A stretch of 24,374 nucleotides of DNA from Chara braunii (Eukaryota; Streptophyta; Charophyceae; Charales; Characeae): NCBI GenBank assembly GCA_003427395.1, contig BFEA01000311.1:602629-627002 (forward strand), in the 5' to 3' direction. Each line of letters opens with the position of its first letter. Within the stretch, counting starts at the first letter, position 1. Below the pieces are notes generated by a model. That model searched no databases and had not been told where the DNA came from. It worked only from the letters and a program-made list of their open reading frames with translations. Positions 7,938 to 16,689 of the stretch are shown in pieces. The translations under genes were made by a program, and so were the position numbers.

Positions 7938-8958
7938 ATGGGTGTACCCATCGCAGTTTCGCGCCCCCATTCGGGCGTGAAAAATAATAGTACAAAAAAA
8001 TTTTCGAATAAATAAGTTATACATAAACAGATATATATAACTTCGCAACGTGTGGCAATCGGGCAGGAACCGCGGCCACCATAACCGTAAAAGGCGAGGG
8101 GGATAGTTCCACGGCCCCATCAACCCCTCAAGCCTTTCGCCGCTCCCGCACCGTCGTCCGCTGGCCTCGATCCCCGCACCTTCGCCGCAATAGTCCAATG
8201 TCGTAACCGATAGGGCTTAGCCCAAGCCTGGTACCAGCCGGCGCGGCCTCCCATATAAAATGGTACCGCGCGGTTCTCTGGGCCAAAATACCGCCTCGCC
8301 CGTCCTTTCACCCTACATTGATACCTGCGGCCCCTAGGTGCCCGGGCCGGGCTACCGCCCCACCCTGTGGTCATCCCATGTGCCTACCGGTACGCCAATC
8401 CTACCTTCGGTCGCGCGCGCCAACAAAACAAAAACGGACCTTCGACCCCTAACCAATCCCATGGCCTGGTACGGGCCGTACCACGATCCACATCGGTCGG
8501 CTACCCCGGCCGCCTGCTCAATCAGAAAAATCACACGCGCGCCTTAAAGTTGCGCGCCCACGTACTCCCTACCGAGACAAGGCAGACCTTTGCCCGCGTG
8601 CGGGCGACCATCGCTTTTTTCCGCACGGGCACTCAAAGTCCAGGCTAACCGAGCCTTCCTGTCACTTGCACAAACCCAGGGCGGATACCCTTGTAAGGGT
8701 ATTCGCGTCGACAGCGTGTGGGTGGCCTCCCTTGAGCCTGCGCCTGGGCCCCAATACCTGTACCTAGGCCCAACGTGGTTGGGGCCCATGCAGTATAGTT
8801 GTGCCTCTTTCGTGCAGGCCCGCGTCTAGATTCAGATAGTGGACCGGTTTCCCATTGGCATTTTCGGCCTCTATTTCCAGTATGCAATGTCGGCCTCACG
8901 TTTATGTGCCCAGGGCCTAACCAACTCTAAAGGGCCCTGGTCCTTCTGCATTTGCAGA
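7938..8958. repeat. Palindrome-dense region, several with 2-nt apex
   Basis: Perfect or near-perfect short-loop palindromes crowd this kilobase. atgggt-gt-acccat is at 7938-7951. aagttata/tataactt is at 8014-8021 and 8036-8043. ggtacgg-g-ccgtacc is at 8468-8482. gcccgc-gt-gcgggc is at 8592-8605. A 12-bp stem with apex gt and one wobble is at 8681-8706. gggccccaa/ttggggccc is at 8746-8754 and 8779-8787. ccagggcc/ggccctgg is at 8910-8917 and 8933-8940. tctgca-tt-tgcaga is at 8945-8958. Three share a GT dinucleotide at the apex. The right part probably belongs to the LTR inferred to start at 9153. Confidence 0.65.
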
Positions 8959-9153
8959 GATCCGGTACTCGGTGCACTCCAACCAACTGGCGTGCGGCAA
9001 CTGTATGGACCCCACTTCGTGAAATGTTTGAACAGAGGGCTCTTGTTGATTTGCTGGCCCACCTTCACTTAGGGCGGGCACGATGCTTGCTGGGGGCCTT
9101 GGCCCAGAACATGTATACCACGGCAAGGCCCCTTTGAGGGCTCAATCCTCACA
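8050..9153 (-). repeat. Putative 3' LTR of the Ty3/gypsy remnant (far end not defined)
   Basis: On the minus strand the pol gene ends at 9191. A polypurine tract follows, and directly after it the sequence begins TGTGAGGATTGAG, as an LTR start (TG) would. The other LTR is not in the window, so the end cannot be fixed; 8050 is only a guess at where GC-rich palindromic DNA gives way to an AT-rich patch. Possible TATA-like text on this strand is at about 8250-8260 and 8022-8040. Confidence 0.35.
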
Positions 9154-9166
9154 TTCCATCCCCCTT
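9154..9166 (-). promoter_or_regulatory. Polypurine tract (plus-strand primer site)
   Basis: On the minus strand this reads AAGGGGGATGGAA, 13 purine-rich bases ending immediately before a TG that would open the 3' LTR. In LTR retrotransposons this tract primes second-strand DNA synthesis. It lies 24 bp beyond the pol stop, a normal position. Confidence 0.55.
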
Positions 9167-9190
9167 AGCTTCGAAAGTCCGCTGAGATGC

Positions 9191-10442
9191 TTACTTCGCA
9201 GGTGCCTTCCCTTTTAACATCCTCTCATATTCTGCCACCACTTGAGAAGCTGTGTCAATCATTTCCTCTCTGGTGAACCACCGATCTTCTTTTGGATTCG
9301 TATGATGCCTGAATCTGACACAATATTCTCTCTTGGGTTTGGGAGGTCTTCCTCTACCAGTGGCTTTGGAACAGGCAGGTCTCTGTGATCCACAATGTTG
9401 TCGATGTCCACTTGACCATCCATAGTTGGGGGCAGCTCCTTGAAGAGAATTGATCTGTCTCAGCAAAGGGTGCAAGCTTTGAGGCATGAAATACAGGGTG
9501 AGTGCGCAAGTGATCAGGGATGCGGATAACATAGGTAGGACCATCCATCTCATCCCCAACTATATCCAGGACTTCCCAGGGACCAAAATACTGAGGCATT
9601 AGTTTATGAGAGATTCTGAATTCCTGTCCTAGTTCACTAGCCTTGACCTAGACACGTTCCCCTACCTGAAATGAGGACTGTCGACGATGTTTGTTCTCAG
9701 AAGCAATCATTGCTTGCTGAGCTTTCTTGATGTGCTCGACAACTTGCTGCAGCAACTTCTCATACTGCACATCATACTCAAGTGTGCCTGGAGTTGCAGA
9801 GGGTCGGTTTTCGGGTAGGAGAAAGTCCAGAGCTGATCTAGGCTTCACTCCCAATTGCAACTGATTAGGACTAACGCCGGTACTGCTGTGTACAGCGTTG
9901 TTGTACAGGCTGCCAAGGAGAGGCAACTTCTCATCCCAATCATCCTGACTGGGCTTGATGTAATGCCTCAACAGGTGTTGTACAACTCTGTTCATTTGCT
10001 CGACCTGTCCTTTGGCTTCGGGATGATTCCCTGAAGTCATCTGAAGTTGACTGCCCATCTGTTCCGTAGTCTTCTTCCACAACTCACTTGTGAAACAGAC
10101 ATCTCTGTCACTAACGATTGACTTTGGTAGTCCAAAATCACGCACCCAGTTGTCCAGAAACAACTTGATGACGTGTTCAGTCCTTGCGATCTCTGGCATG
10201 GCAATTAGTCTAGCGTACTTGGTGAATCGATCTATAATGACAAAGATGTGCCTCTTGCCACTCCTACTGGTCACCAGGGTGTCCATGAAATCCATGGAAA
10301 CACTCTGTCCCGGACCAGCAGGGATAGGTAAGGGCTTCAGCAACCCAAGCGGTGCTTGAGTTCGCAGCTTGTCCCACTGACAGACCTGACAGGTATCCAC
10401 ATACTTCTTTGCATCTTCTAGCATTCTAGGCCACCAAAATCA
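9191..10442 (-). pseudogene. Ty3/gypsy pol, integrase and chromodomain-like tail, broken
   Basis: This is the C-terminal part of a retrotransposon polyprotein, which inserts element DNA into the host chromosome. Reading starts at FWWPRM near 10442, after an in-frame stop, so the His part of the HHCC zinc finger is missing; its CQVC pair remains. The integrase core is complete. Counting from the Met at 10424, the catalytic residues are D45 (SMDF), D106 (VSDRD) and E142 (GQVEQ), a D,D35E triad. A TAG at 9648-9650 replaces an expected Trp (GERV-stop-VKAS). The frame then continues through QYFGPWEV and HPVFHASKLAPF, typical of the gypsy integrase C-terminus. Two frameshifts (about 9450 and 9365) precede a chromodomain-like end (REYCVRFRHH, EDRWFTREE). 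Protease, RT and RNase H are absent. The element is dead. Confidence 0.93.
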
Positions 10443-10557
10443 TTGTACTAGATTGACACTCTTCTGTCTCTCGGACCGGGGAGGGACCAGATGTTGTAGA
10501 AGCCCCATCCTGGCAGCGTGAACCGCCCTTGCACCGGGGAGAGCCCGATCTATATCC
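10443..10557 (-). other. Junction at the 5' side of the gypsy fragment
   Basis: On the minus strand an open frame (ending KSVNLVQ, then a stop before FWWPRM) abuts the integrase, but it does not resemble the usual zinc-finger or RNase H text. It is either strongly decayed pol or a different sequence joined by a break. Confidence 0.35.
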
Positions 10558-10708
10558 TTTTTTTTTTTTTTTTTTTTTTACCAATAATAAGATTGAGGTC
10601 GGGGTCCTTACAGTCTACCCGGAGTGATCAAACCTTTTTTTTTTTTTTTTTTTACCAATAATAAGATTGAGGTCGGGGTCCTCACAGTCTACCTGGAGTG
10701 ATCAAACC
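10558..10708 (-). repeat. Two tandem units: 55 bp plus oligo-T (oligo-A on minus strand)
   Basis: A run of 22 T (10558-10579) is followed by a 55-bp block (10580-10634). Then come 19 T (10635-10653) and the same block again (10654-10708), with only two differences. Read on the minus strand, each is a 55-bp segment ending ATTATTGGT followed by poly-A. This is the look of the 3' tail of a non-LTR element (SINE or LINE) duplicated in tandem. No promoter boxes of a full SINE are convincing. Confidence 0.7.
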
Positions 10709-10751
10709 GAAAACTGCTGAGAACCGGGCTCAACGTCCCTCAAATAGTTAT

Positions 10752-11252
10752 AATGATGACCCTGATGATACTAATGATGCTATATTCAAATATATGAAAA
10801 AATATAAAAGATTATGCTATATCAGCTATTCTGGTCTCCTAATCCTAGAACAACTCCTAGCCCTCCCTGCACCAGAACACTGTACCTCAGAGACAAAACC
10901 AACCTACCCAACGTCAACCTTAGTTGATCTCTTCTCGCCACCTTGATGCCCCCCCCGGTTCACCACTGGAATGCCTTCCACCCTCAGCAAACCCCAGATC
11001 TCTTTACAAGGCCTCACACTCCTGCTATTTGCGGGTTACAGGGCAACGCCCCAACTCCGGTCAGCGTCGTTTGGCATCGGCAAACCAAGGGCACAGAACA
11101 GGGCAACTCAGTAGATATTAGTCCAGGTTCAATCATCTTTGAAGTCCTATATTCCGAATGTGGAGGAATGCTAGATGCTGTCAAAATTTCAGAACACCAA
11201 AAAGCTTAATATATCATTAATCAGATGATGATACTAATGAATCAAATGATGC

Positions 11253-11295
<43 letters not shown>

Positions 11296-11790
11296 ATGAT
11301 AATGATTAGTAAATAGAAAATAATAAAATATAGAAAATATTGAAGACTATGTTATAACAACACTTCTAGCCTCCTAATCCTCGAGCCTTCCCAGCCCTCC
11401 CTGCACCAGGACATTACATTTCAGAGACAATACCCTTCTTACCAATGTCTACCATAGCTGACCTGTTCTCGCCACCTAGACTATCCCTGGCCCCATAGGT
11501 TGTCAAGGCAGCCCCCCCGGTTCGCCGCTGGATTGCCTTCCTCCCTCGGCAAATCCCCAGATCTCTCTACAAGGCCTCACACTCCTGCCGATGCAGGTTA
11601 CAGGGCATTGCCCCAGCACCGGCCAGCGTCGTTATGGCATCGCCAACACAGGGGCAAAGACAAAGCAACTCTGTAGATATCAGTCCAGATTCAACCATCT
11701 CTAAAATCTCATTATCCTGATTACGGAAGGAGGCCAAATACCGCCGAGAATTACAACACACCAGAAAGCATGATATAACATGGATGATGA
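10752..11790. repeat. Tandem duplication of a ~540-560 bp element with GAT-repeat ends
   Basis: Two copies share long stretches: ctcctaatcct at 10836 and 11371, ccagatctct at about 10994 and 11557, and acaccaraaagc at about 11195 and 11758. The offset grows from 535 to about 563 bp, so there is an internal length change. Both are preceded by AT-rich text and GAT/AAT triplets and end in GAT repeats. The first opens near gatgatactaatgatgc (10763), and almost the same string recurs at 11227. Short frames in it (one of about 80 codons in the first copy) match no family I know. A non-LTR element with a trinucleotide tail, or unequal exchange within microsatellites, would give this layout. Confidence 0.7.
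11253..11294. repeat. GAT microsatellite
   Basis: About 14 uninterrupted ATG/GAT triplets lie between the two copies of the duplicated element. It may be the tail of the first copy. Confidence 0.85.
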
Positions 11791-12170
11791 TGATGATAAT
11801 GAAGATTTTGATGATGAGATGATTCATAAAAATCCCTACTCTCCCTTCCTTCCTACATTCACTCCACTCCCCTGTTTATCCCTTTACCCTAATCTGCCCC
11901 CGCGGGGATTTGATGCCCAGCCCCAGAAAAGAGTAATCCTCACAATCTGCCCGTGCCCCCTTCAGGGTTTCACCACCCACCTAATGAAACCCCTGCAGAG
12001 CTGGGCTCTCCCCCTCGCCCTCACCAAAATGACATTCGCTTGGATTTTGTTGATGACGAAGAACAGCACGCTGAAGATAAAGATAATGAGGAAGATAATG
12101 ACTACCGTCTTACCTGCTGATGCGAAAGGCGAACGATGCCTTGAAGAACAGCATCCAATAATAACAAACT
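11780..12170 (+). other. Acidic coding-like fragment, unrecognised
   Basis: One frame opens with Met and four Asp, then NEDFDDE and a proline-rich run. Further on, a different frame reads DFVDDEEQHAEDKDNEEDND before a stop near 12120. The acidic residues follow from GAA/GAT triplets, so this may be decayed microsatellite DNA and not a gene. No start context or homology supports a real protein. Confidence 0.25.
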
Positions 12171-12245
12171 AATAATGATGATAATACTCATCATCATAAT
12201 AATGAGTATATGATGACGATAATGATGATACTGATGATGATAATG

Positions 12246-12302
<57 letters not shown>

Positions 12303-12361
12303 CTCATGCTGCTGCTGCTGCTGATGATGATGATGATGACGCACCAATGATGATGATGCTC

Positions 12362-12392
<31 letters not shown>

Positions 12393-12520
12393 CGCACCAA
12401 TAAAGATGCTCATAAAGATGATGATGATGTCAGTAATGCTGCTGCTGCTACTGATGATGATGATGATGCTGATGATGATGATAATGACGATGATGCTGAT
12501 GATGATAATGATGATGATGA

Positions 12521-12562
<42 letters not shown>

Positions 12563-12616
12563 AACGATGATGATGACAACCGCCGATGATGATGATGATG
12601 ATGATGATGATGACGN

Positions 12617-12651
<35 letters not shown>

Positions 12652-12673
12652 AACGATGATGATGACAACCGCC

Positions 12674-12711
<38 letters not shown>

Positions 12712-12863
12712 CGATGACGGTGATGATAAAACCGAAGTTGGTGATGAAGATGCCCTCTTACGAGTTGATGATAAAGTTGTCGCTGACGGACATGCTGATG
12801 AAGAAGCCCGCTTACTAACTGATGTTGTCCCGAGATGATGATGATGATGAAGATGATGATGAA
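12171..12863. repeat. GAT-rich compound microsatellite
   Basis: Nearly 700 bp of GAT triplets are interrupted by gct, gac, gaa and aac variants. Longer units are visible. A block containing ataacgatgatgatgacaac followed by cgccgatg occurs at 12561 and 12650 (89-bp offset), and gatgacgcaccaat(a/g)a occurs near 12336 and 12389. Depending on frame it would read poly-Asp, poly-Met or poly-stop on plus, and poly-His, poly-Ile or poly-Ser on minus; none of these is evidence of a protein. The array runs into degenerate text (12720-12860). One undetermined base is at 12616. Confidence 0.9.
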
Positions 12864-13400
12864 ACATGACGCCGATATTGCTGCTTCAGAAAAAGATGAT
12901 GTTGAATATGGCCACGTGTCACCACACTGCGAGTAGAAAGACCGTCACGAAAACCACCAGGACGCTGGATCTGAAAAGCCCAACAAAGTAGAAGAGAATG
13001 TACCATCCCGTGAAGCAGAATATACTCCGTCTTGCTGAGGTTCCTATGCCTGAAGGTTCGCACCATGAAACAAAAGCAACCAACCCCCGTTCTCTTCCTG
13101 CACCAGCCTGTGATGCCAGGAGATAGGCACAAAACAGCACAAAAGACTATCGCCTCTCTCTCCACTTTGACGGCTAGGAATGTCGTTGTCAACGCTGTAG
13201 CTCAGCAGAACACAACTCCCCACTGAAGCGTAGCAAGCACTCAAATCCCTCATCCCTATGATGTCAACAATCTCCCTACCTGTGCTGACGTGGCAGCACC
13301 TGCGCGTGTGCTAGGCGCAGTCCCATGCCCCCGTCGTCCTCATCGCCCGACACACTCGAATTTCGTGGCGCGCCCTAGATCTTTGATATCTCATGATCCA
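12864..13400. other. Unassigned DNA
   Basis: No recognisable gene. Frames of up to 125 codons occur on the minus strand without any domain. A small inverted repeat gtgctg/cagcac lies at 13282-13299. Confidence 0.4.
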
Positions 13401-13421
13401 CTAGACCATTTGATCTGAAAT

Positions 13422-13464
13422 TTGGACCACCTCAGCTCCTCGACGTAGACCACCGGTGGTCCAA
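13422..13464. repeat. Inverted repeat containing a perfect palindrome
   Basis: ttggaccacc (13422-13431) is the reverse complement of ggtggtccaa (13455-13464). The right arm overlaps a perfect 14-bp palindrome, gaccaccggtggtc (13448-13461). Confidence 0.6.
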
Positions 13465-13600
13465 TTTTCAGCTCAGGGCGTGTGCCCAATCGTGCGCAAT
13501 CGTCGAGCGCGCGTGCGCCATTTTTCGTGCTGCGTACAGTTTGCCAGCGCGCGCGGCTCCTCTCCGTGGCGGTAACCTTGATTGATGATTGATGCTGCCG

Positions 13601-13630
13601 GGGCGCAGCGCTCCCGGTAGCGCTGCGCCC
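13601..13630. repeat. Strong GC hairpin, perfect 12-bp stem
   Basis: gggcgcagcgct (13601-13612) and agcgctgcgccc (13619-13630) enclose cccggt. The stem is almost all G-C. It lies just beyond the 3' end of the recognisable ORF1-like coding text on the minus strand, so it could be a structured end of that element, but no T-run follows. Confidence 0.7.
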
Positions 13631-13639
13631 ATCCCACAC

Positions 13640-14121
13640 TTATCCCCTGCGTACCTCAGGGGTATGACTGCCACCCCCTCTCTCTGTAGTAGGTTCTTTT
13701 CGTACTGACCTACTTCTACCATGTGCCTGAGTTTTTTGTGGCGAGGATGACCAGGGTGGTGAACGGCCTGAACCATTGATCGCTTATCCCCACGTTCTTC
13801 CTGAGGTGGATGTTGTTGCTCTGGGGGGTGGAATTGCTGGGCTGCAAGATGGCGGATCCGGTAGAAAATTTCGAACCAAGTAATGTGTGGCGGGGGGCCA
13901 TCTTCCAAGGCGTTGCGCAGGGTCGGACTCTTATCTAATAAGGTAAAAAGTTGGGCATATGAGCAGTCCCATAAGTCATGTGCAGTGCTTGGGTGCTGGG
14001 CCCGGAAGCCTTCTATCAGCCAGTCAACAATGATTCTGAGTTTCTGTTCCATGTCCATCTCAGTCGGAGGGGCATCAGTGTCATCTTGATGGTCAAATTG
14101 GTCAATATCCATCGCAGTCAC
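13640..14121 (-). pseudogene. ORF1-like retrotransposon protein, C-terminal part (repeat module A)
   Basis: The minus-strand frame begins with an acidic stretch (DQFDHQDDTDAPPTEMDME). A module then opens LRIIVDWLIEG and closes HITWFEI, at about residues 28-85 (14040-13867). A polar, His/Pro/Gln-rich stretch follows. Recognisable protein ends near 13640 (GVAVIPLRYAG); beyond that the open frame runs into unrelated GC-rich DNA. The same module occurs 590 bp upstream in the gene. I do not recognise the fold; an all-helical domain is likely. It is placed in the ORF1-like gene by orientation and continuity only. Confidence 0.55.
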
Positions 14122-14453
14122 GCCGGGGGGGGAGGAAGGGGGACTGAAGGCTCCTCGATCTCCATAGGCTGTGGGCCAAAAGCCCCTTCGAGGTAGTCTT
14201 CTGTGGTGATTTATACTTCTTGGATAGGAGTTGGTTGTTCCTTCTTGCCTCTAGATCCCTTCTCCCTTCTTTCTAGTTGTACAACCTTCTCCTTCGCCCC
14301 TTGCAGGTCCGTATTCTGTTGATGCTGGTCCGCATTATGTTGGCTGCCTTCGCACGACTGTTCGCCGGTGAGCTTGGCTGGCTGGTGGTTTTGTGCATTT
14401 TGTGTTCCCTTTGTCGGTGCCTGGAAGTGTGCTGCAGAGATTTTGAACAGTCT

Positions 14454-14732
14454 CTAGAGTATCTCAGCCCATTGTATATGGCGAGGCGAACCCTGTTCCA
14501 GTATGTGCTTCACCATCGCGCTGCTCTCGAGGGCTCCCCTTAACTGTGCGTGGGCCTGGGGCCAGAAGTCCGTCGGGGCCTCTGTATGCAAAGATTGCAG
14601 GCATGTCATTATCCAATCTACAATCTTGAGTGTCGAAGGGTTGGGGATCTGAACGAGCTCAAGGTTCATCAAATTGTCCCTCCCCTCCACACCCCGTTCC
14701 AGCACGTTAGCATAGGGGTCCCTCGTTTCCAT
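14454..14732 (-). pseudogene. ORF1-like protein, repeat module B
   Basis: From residue 35 the frame reads LKIVDWIMTCLQ and ends RHIQWAEIL (14630-14457). It aligns with module A over about 58 residues: VDW, a D-x-W pair, AQL, an LE-x-G-x-P stretch and HI-x-W-x-EI are shared. Upstream text (ETRDPYANVLERGVEGRDN) links it to the charged linker. A stop follows at 14454, so the reading frame is broken between B and A. The two modules look like an ancient duplication inside one protein. Confidence 0.6.
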
Positions 14733-14739
14733 ACTAGAC

Positions 14740-15024
14740 TGTTTATGGTTGGAACTTGGAAGGTTGCATGTTGTTTTCCTTTCTGTTATGTTGGGATTGC
14801 TGGGTCAGTTGTCTGTCCCGGGACTGTACTACCAAAGTTACTACCTCTTCTCCATCTGGCCCTCCTGATTCTGCCGATGTCACTACCTTTCCTTCGTCTA
14901 GCCCTTCTGATTCTGTAGCCAACGGGGCGAATTTGTTTCTTTCGAATTCTGCCTCCTTCTTCTTTTTGGTGGCTCGAGATAGTGGACCACCTCGTTTTCC
15001 TTTTTGCGGGGATTTCGGGTGCAG
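14740..15024 (-). pseudogene. ORF1-like protein, basic linker
   Basis: In the frame of the CCHC segment, past a TGA at 15025-15027, the minus strand stays open and reads a Lys/Arg-rich stretch (SRATKKKKEAEFERNKFAPL) and then an acidic one. The basic run resembles a nuclear localisation or RNA-binding segment. One or more nonsense or frameshift changes interrupt it. Confidence 0.5.
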
Positions 15025-15628
15025 TCAACTCCCCTGTTCCTTCAGGTAATCTTCCGGGGCCGGGCCTAATTTCCTCCCCCTTTGGTTGTCCTGTTCCGCC
15101 TTTCCTCCCGTTCCCTGTGGAACGGGGGTGGCCCCTTGCGGCTGTAGGTGAGATTCTACCGTCCTTGGGGGTGTCCAGGTAGGTGGGGGTTTGGAGTTCA
15201 AATTGGTTTTCCCTGCTCTATCCCATACCCAACCGATGATTTCCCCTCCCTTGTTGGCCTTGTCAACGTAGACCCCACCTTCGTGCCCCAGATCAACGGT
15301 GCGCCAATGTGTGCTCCTAAAGGGATCTTGTATTAGGCGCCATGTGGCCCTAACCTGATTGACAGGGTGGTGGGAGCACACTTGATCAGTGTATAGGTGT
15401 CCATAGGCTTGACACTTGAAACACCAAGGACGTAGCTTGTGGGCCGTATGTATCTTGTAGTCCTTATCCCCGACACGAAAGCGGATGATGTCGTCCACTA
15501 AGAAGGGGTGCCCTTCAGGGAGGTCTATGGCCAGCATAAGGTAGTCGTCCCTTCTAGCAACGTGGAGGGGGAGCGGGTCGATGAAATCGATGATGTCATA
15601 CTTTTCTCCAAAATCCTGAACAAAAGCC
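15025..15628 (-). pseudogene. ORF1-like protein, CCHC zinc knuckle segment
   Basis: Nucleic-acid-binding part of a retrotransposon ORF1/gag-like protein. Counting from the Met at 15537, a zinc knuckle lies at C39-x2-C42-x4-H47-x6-C54 (WCFKCQAYGH, then C54), preceded by basic/hydrophobic text (DYKIHTAHKLRPW). The last spacing is six, longer than the usual four. The frame is open upstream of that Met, back through FGEKYDIIDFIDPLPLHVARRDD to the target duplication at 15629. The C-terminal half is Pro/Gln-rich. In plant L1-type elements a DUF4283-like domain followed by CCHC makes up ORF1; this fits but was not tested by a search. Confidence 0.75.
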
Positions 15629-15636
15629 GCCTGGAT
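15629..15636. repeat. Target site duplication, left copy
   Basis: gcctggat directly flanks the inserted foldback element and matches 15935-15942 exactly (8 of 8). Confidence 0.85.
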
Positions 15637-15934
15637 CTATGTAGACCCCCGTACGAATGCGGGCCGTACGACCGTACATACTGGCTCATATGGTAGTACG
15701 GATGTACGTACGGAAAAAAAGCAAAAAAAAGAAAATTCAAAAAAATGTGAAAAAAAAAATGTTATGCAGAAAAATAAACTGAAACATTTTTGCCTCAGTG
15801 TCATATTGAAATTCGTTACCAAATTTGAGATAAAAAAACAAAACGATTTTTTTTTTTTTTTCCGTACGGGGCTGTAGGTACGGCCGTACGACCGTAAGAT
15901 AACCCCCCCGTACGTCGTACGGGGTGCAACACAG
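15637..15934. mobile_element. 298-bp non-autonomous foldback DNA transposon (hAT-like MITE)
   Basis: The ends are imperfect 19-bp terminal inverted repeats: ctatgtagacccccgtacg at the left and, on the opposite strand, ctgtgttgcaccccgtacg at the right (15 of 19 identical). Inverted similarity continues inward for about 80 bp as CGTACG-rich text, ending at an A-run (15714-15720) and a T-run (15847-15861). The middle is AT-rich and non-coding. Perfect 8-bp duplications flank it. Removing the element and one duplication restores a continuous minus-strand frame through PIEIQ and AAFVQDF, which proves insertion into a coding gene. Eight-bp duplications are typical of hAT transposons, but the termini do not allow a firm family call. 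No transposase is present. Confidence 0.88.
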
Positions 15935-15942
15935 GCCTGGAT
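15935..15942. repeat. Target site duplication, right copy
   Basis: gcctggat, identical to 15629-15636. On the minus strand it encodes the IQ of EIQ, which also begins the interrupted downstream half of the protein. Confidence 0.85.
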
Positions 15943-16485
15943 TTCGATAGGAATGTGCCAAAATTCTACCCAAAGAATTTTCGTCATCATTTTCTCCCTT
16001 CTTTCTTCTGGGCGTTGCTGTTTCGGGGGGGGCCATGGGTAGATTCGCACTTCAGACCTCTCACAGGGGATTGATCTCCAACTGTCCATCGTTTGTTTAT
16101 CCACTTCATATCTGCAAATGACAGTGACCGTGGATGTCGAAATAGGTTGGAGTAGAAACAAGTCCTGCGCTTCTTCCATGTTTCCTTTAACTTCTTTAAG
16201 GGAGGCAAGCCTTTTTCGTATCCATCTGACTCTGTCATTTGAAGATTTGAATGCAGCATCATCGTGAAATACCCAGTTGCCAGGGTGCTTTATGTACAAA
16301 TCATTTATGTCTCTGACCTTGTCTGCCTGTAGGGATTTAACCAGCGAGGATTTCCCTTTCAGGTTGATTATCTTGGGCTCGGATGGGGTCAAGAGCTTGG
16401 CCAGGAAGAAGACACCTACAGACGATAGACTGTCTAGGGGGATCTTCCACTCCTGCCCTTCCCCTTCCTTTGTTTTTCTTTGCAC
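15943..16485 (-). pseudogene. ORF1-like protein, N-terminal domain (DUF4283-like)
   Basis: The minus strand is open from about 16490 to the insertion at 15934. It contains a conserved-looking domain with WKIPLDSL, a stretch around DLYIKHPGNWVFHD, RVRWIRKRL and finally KILWVEFWHIPIEIQ. The closing VEFW-x-IPIE motif, followed after the insertion by a CCHC knuckle, is the order seen in plant L1-type ORF1 proteins with DUF4283. Role expected: binding element RNA. The frame is complete here but shifted relative to the likely start further upstream. Confidence 0.65.
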
Positions 16486-16489
16486 TGGA

Positions 16490-16687
16490 ATCGTTTGACC
16501 AACGTGCGGTCTGCATAGGCGAGCAGCCCATGAGGGGGAGGGGGGGTGTGGGGCGCGCAGGGGGGAGTGGGGGTGGAGGGTTGGGTGTCTTCGGGTACCT
16601 TTGTCTGCTGGGCGACCGGGGTGACCAGCCCCCCGTTAACTTCTCCAGTCGTCCTCTGTTTTCCTCCAGCCAGTCTTTTGTCAGCAT
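16490..16687 (-). pseudogene. ORF1-like protein, probable start region
   Basis: The first ATG in the minus-strand frame is at 16687 (MLTKDWLEENRGRLEKLTGG). A Pro-rich low-complexity stretch follows, made by a G-run-rich segment at 16535-16580. A frameshift near 16490-16600 separates it from the DUF4283-like domain. Whether this ATG is the true start is uncertain. Confidence 0.45.
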
Positions 16688-16689
16688 GT

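Noticed and set aside
12102-12867. Long minus-strand frames of poly-His, poly-Ile and poly-Ser
   Set aside because: Pure products of the GAT microsatellite read in three frames.
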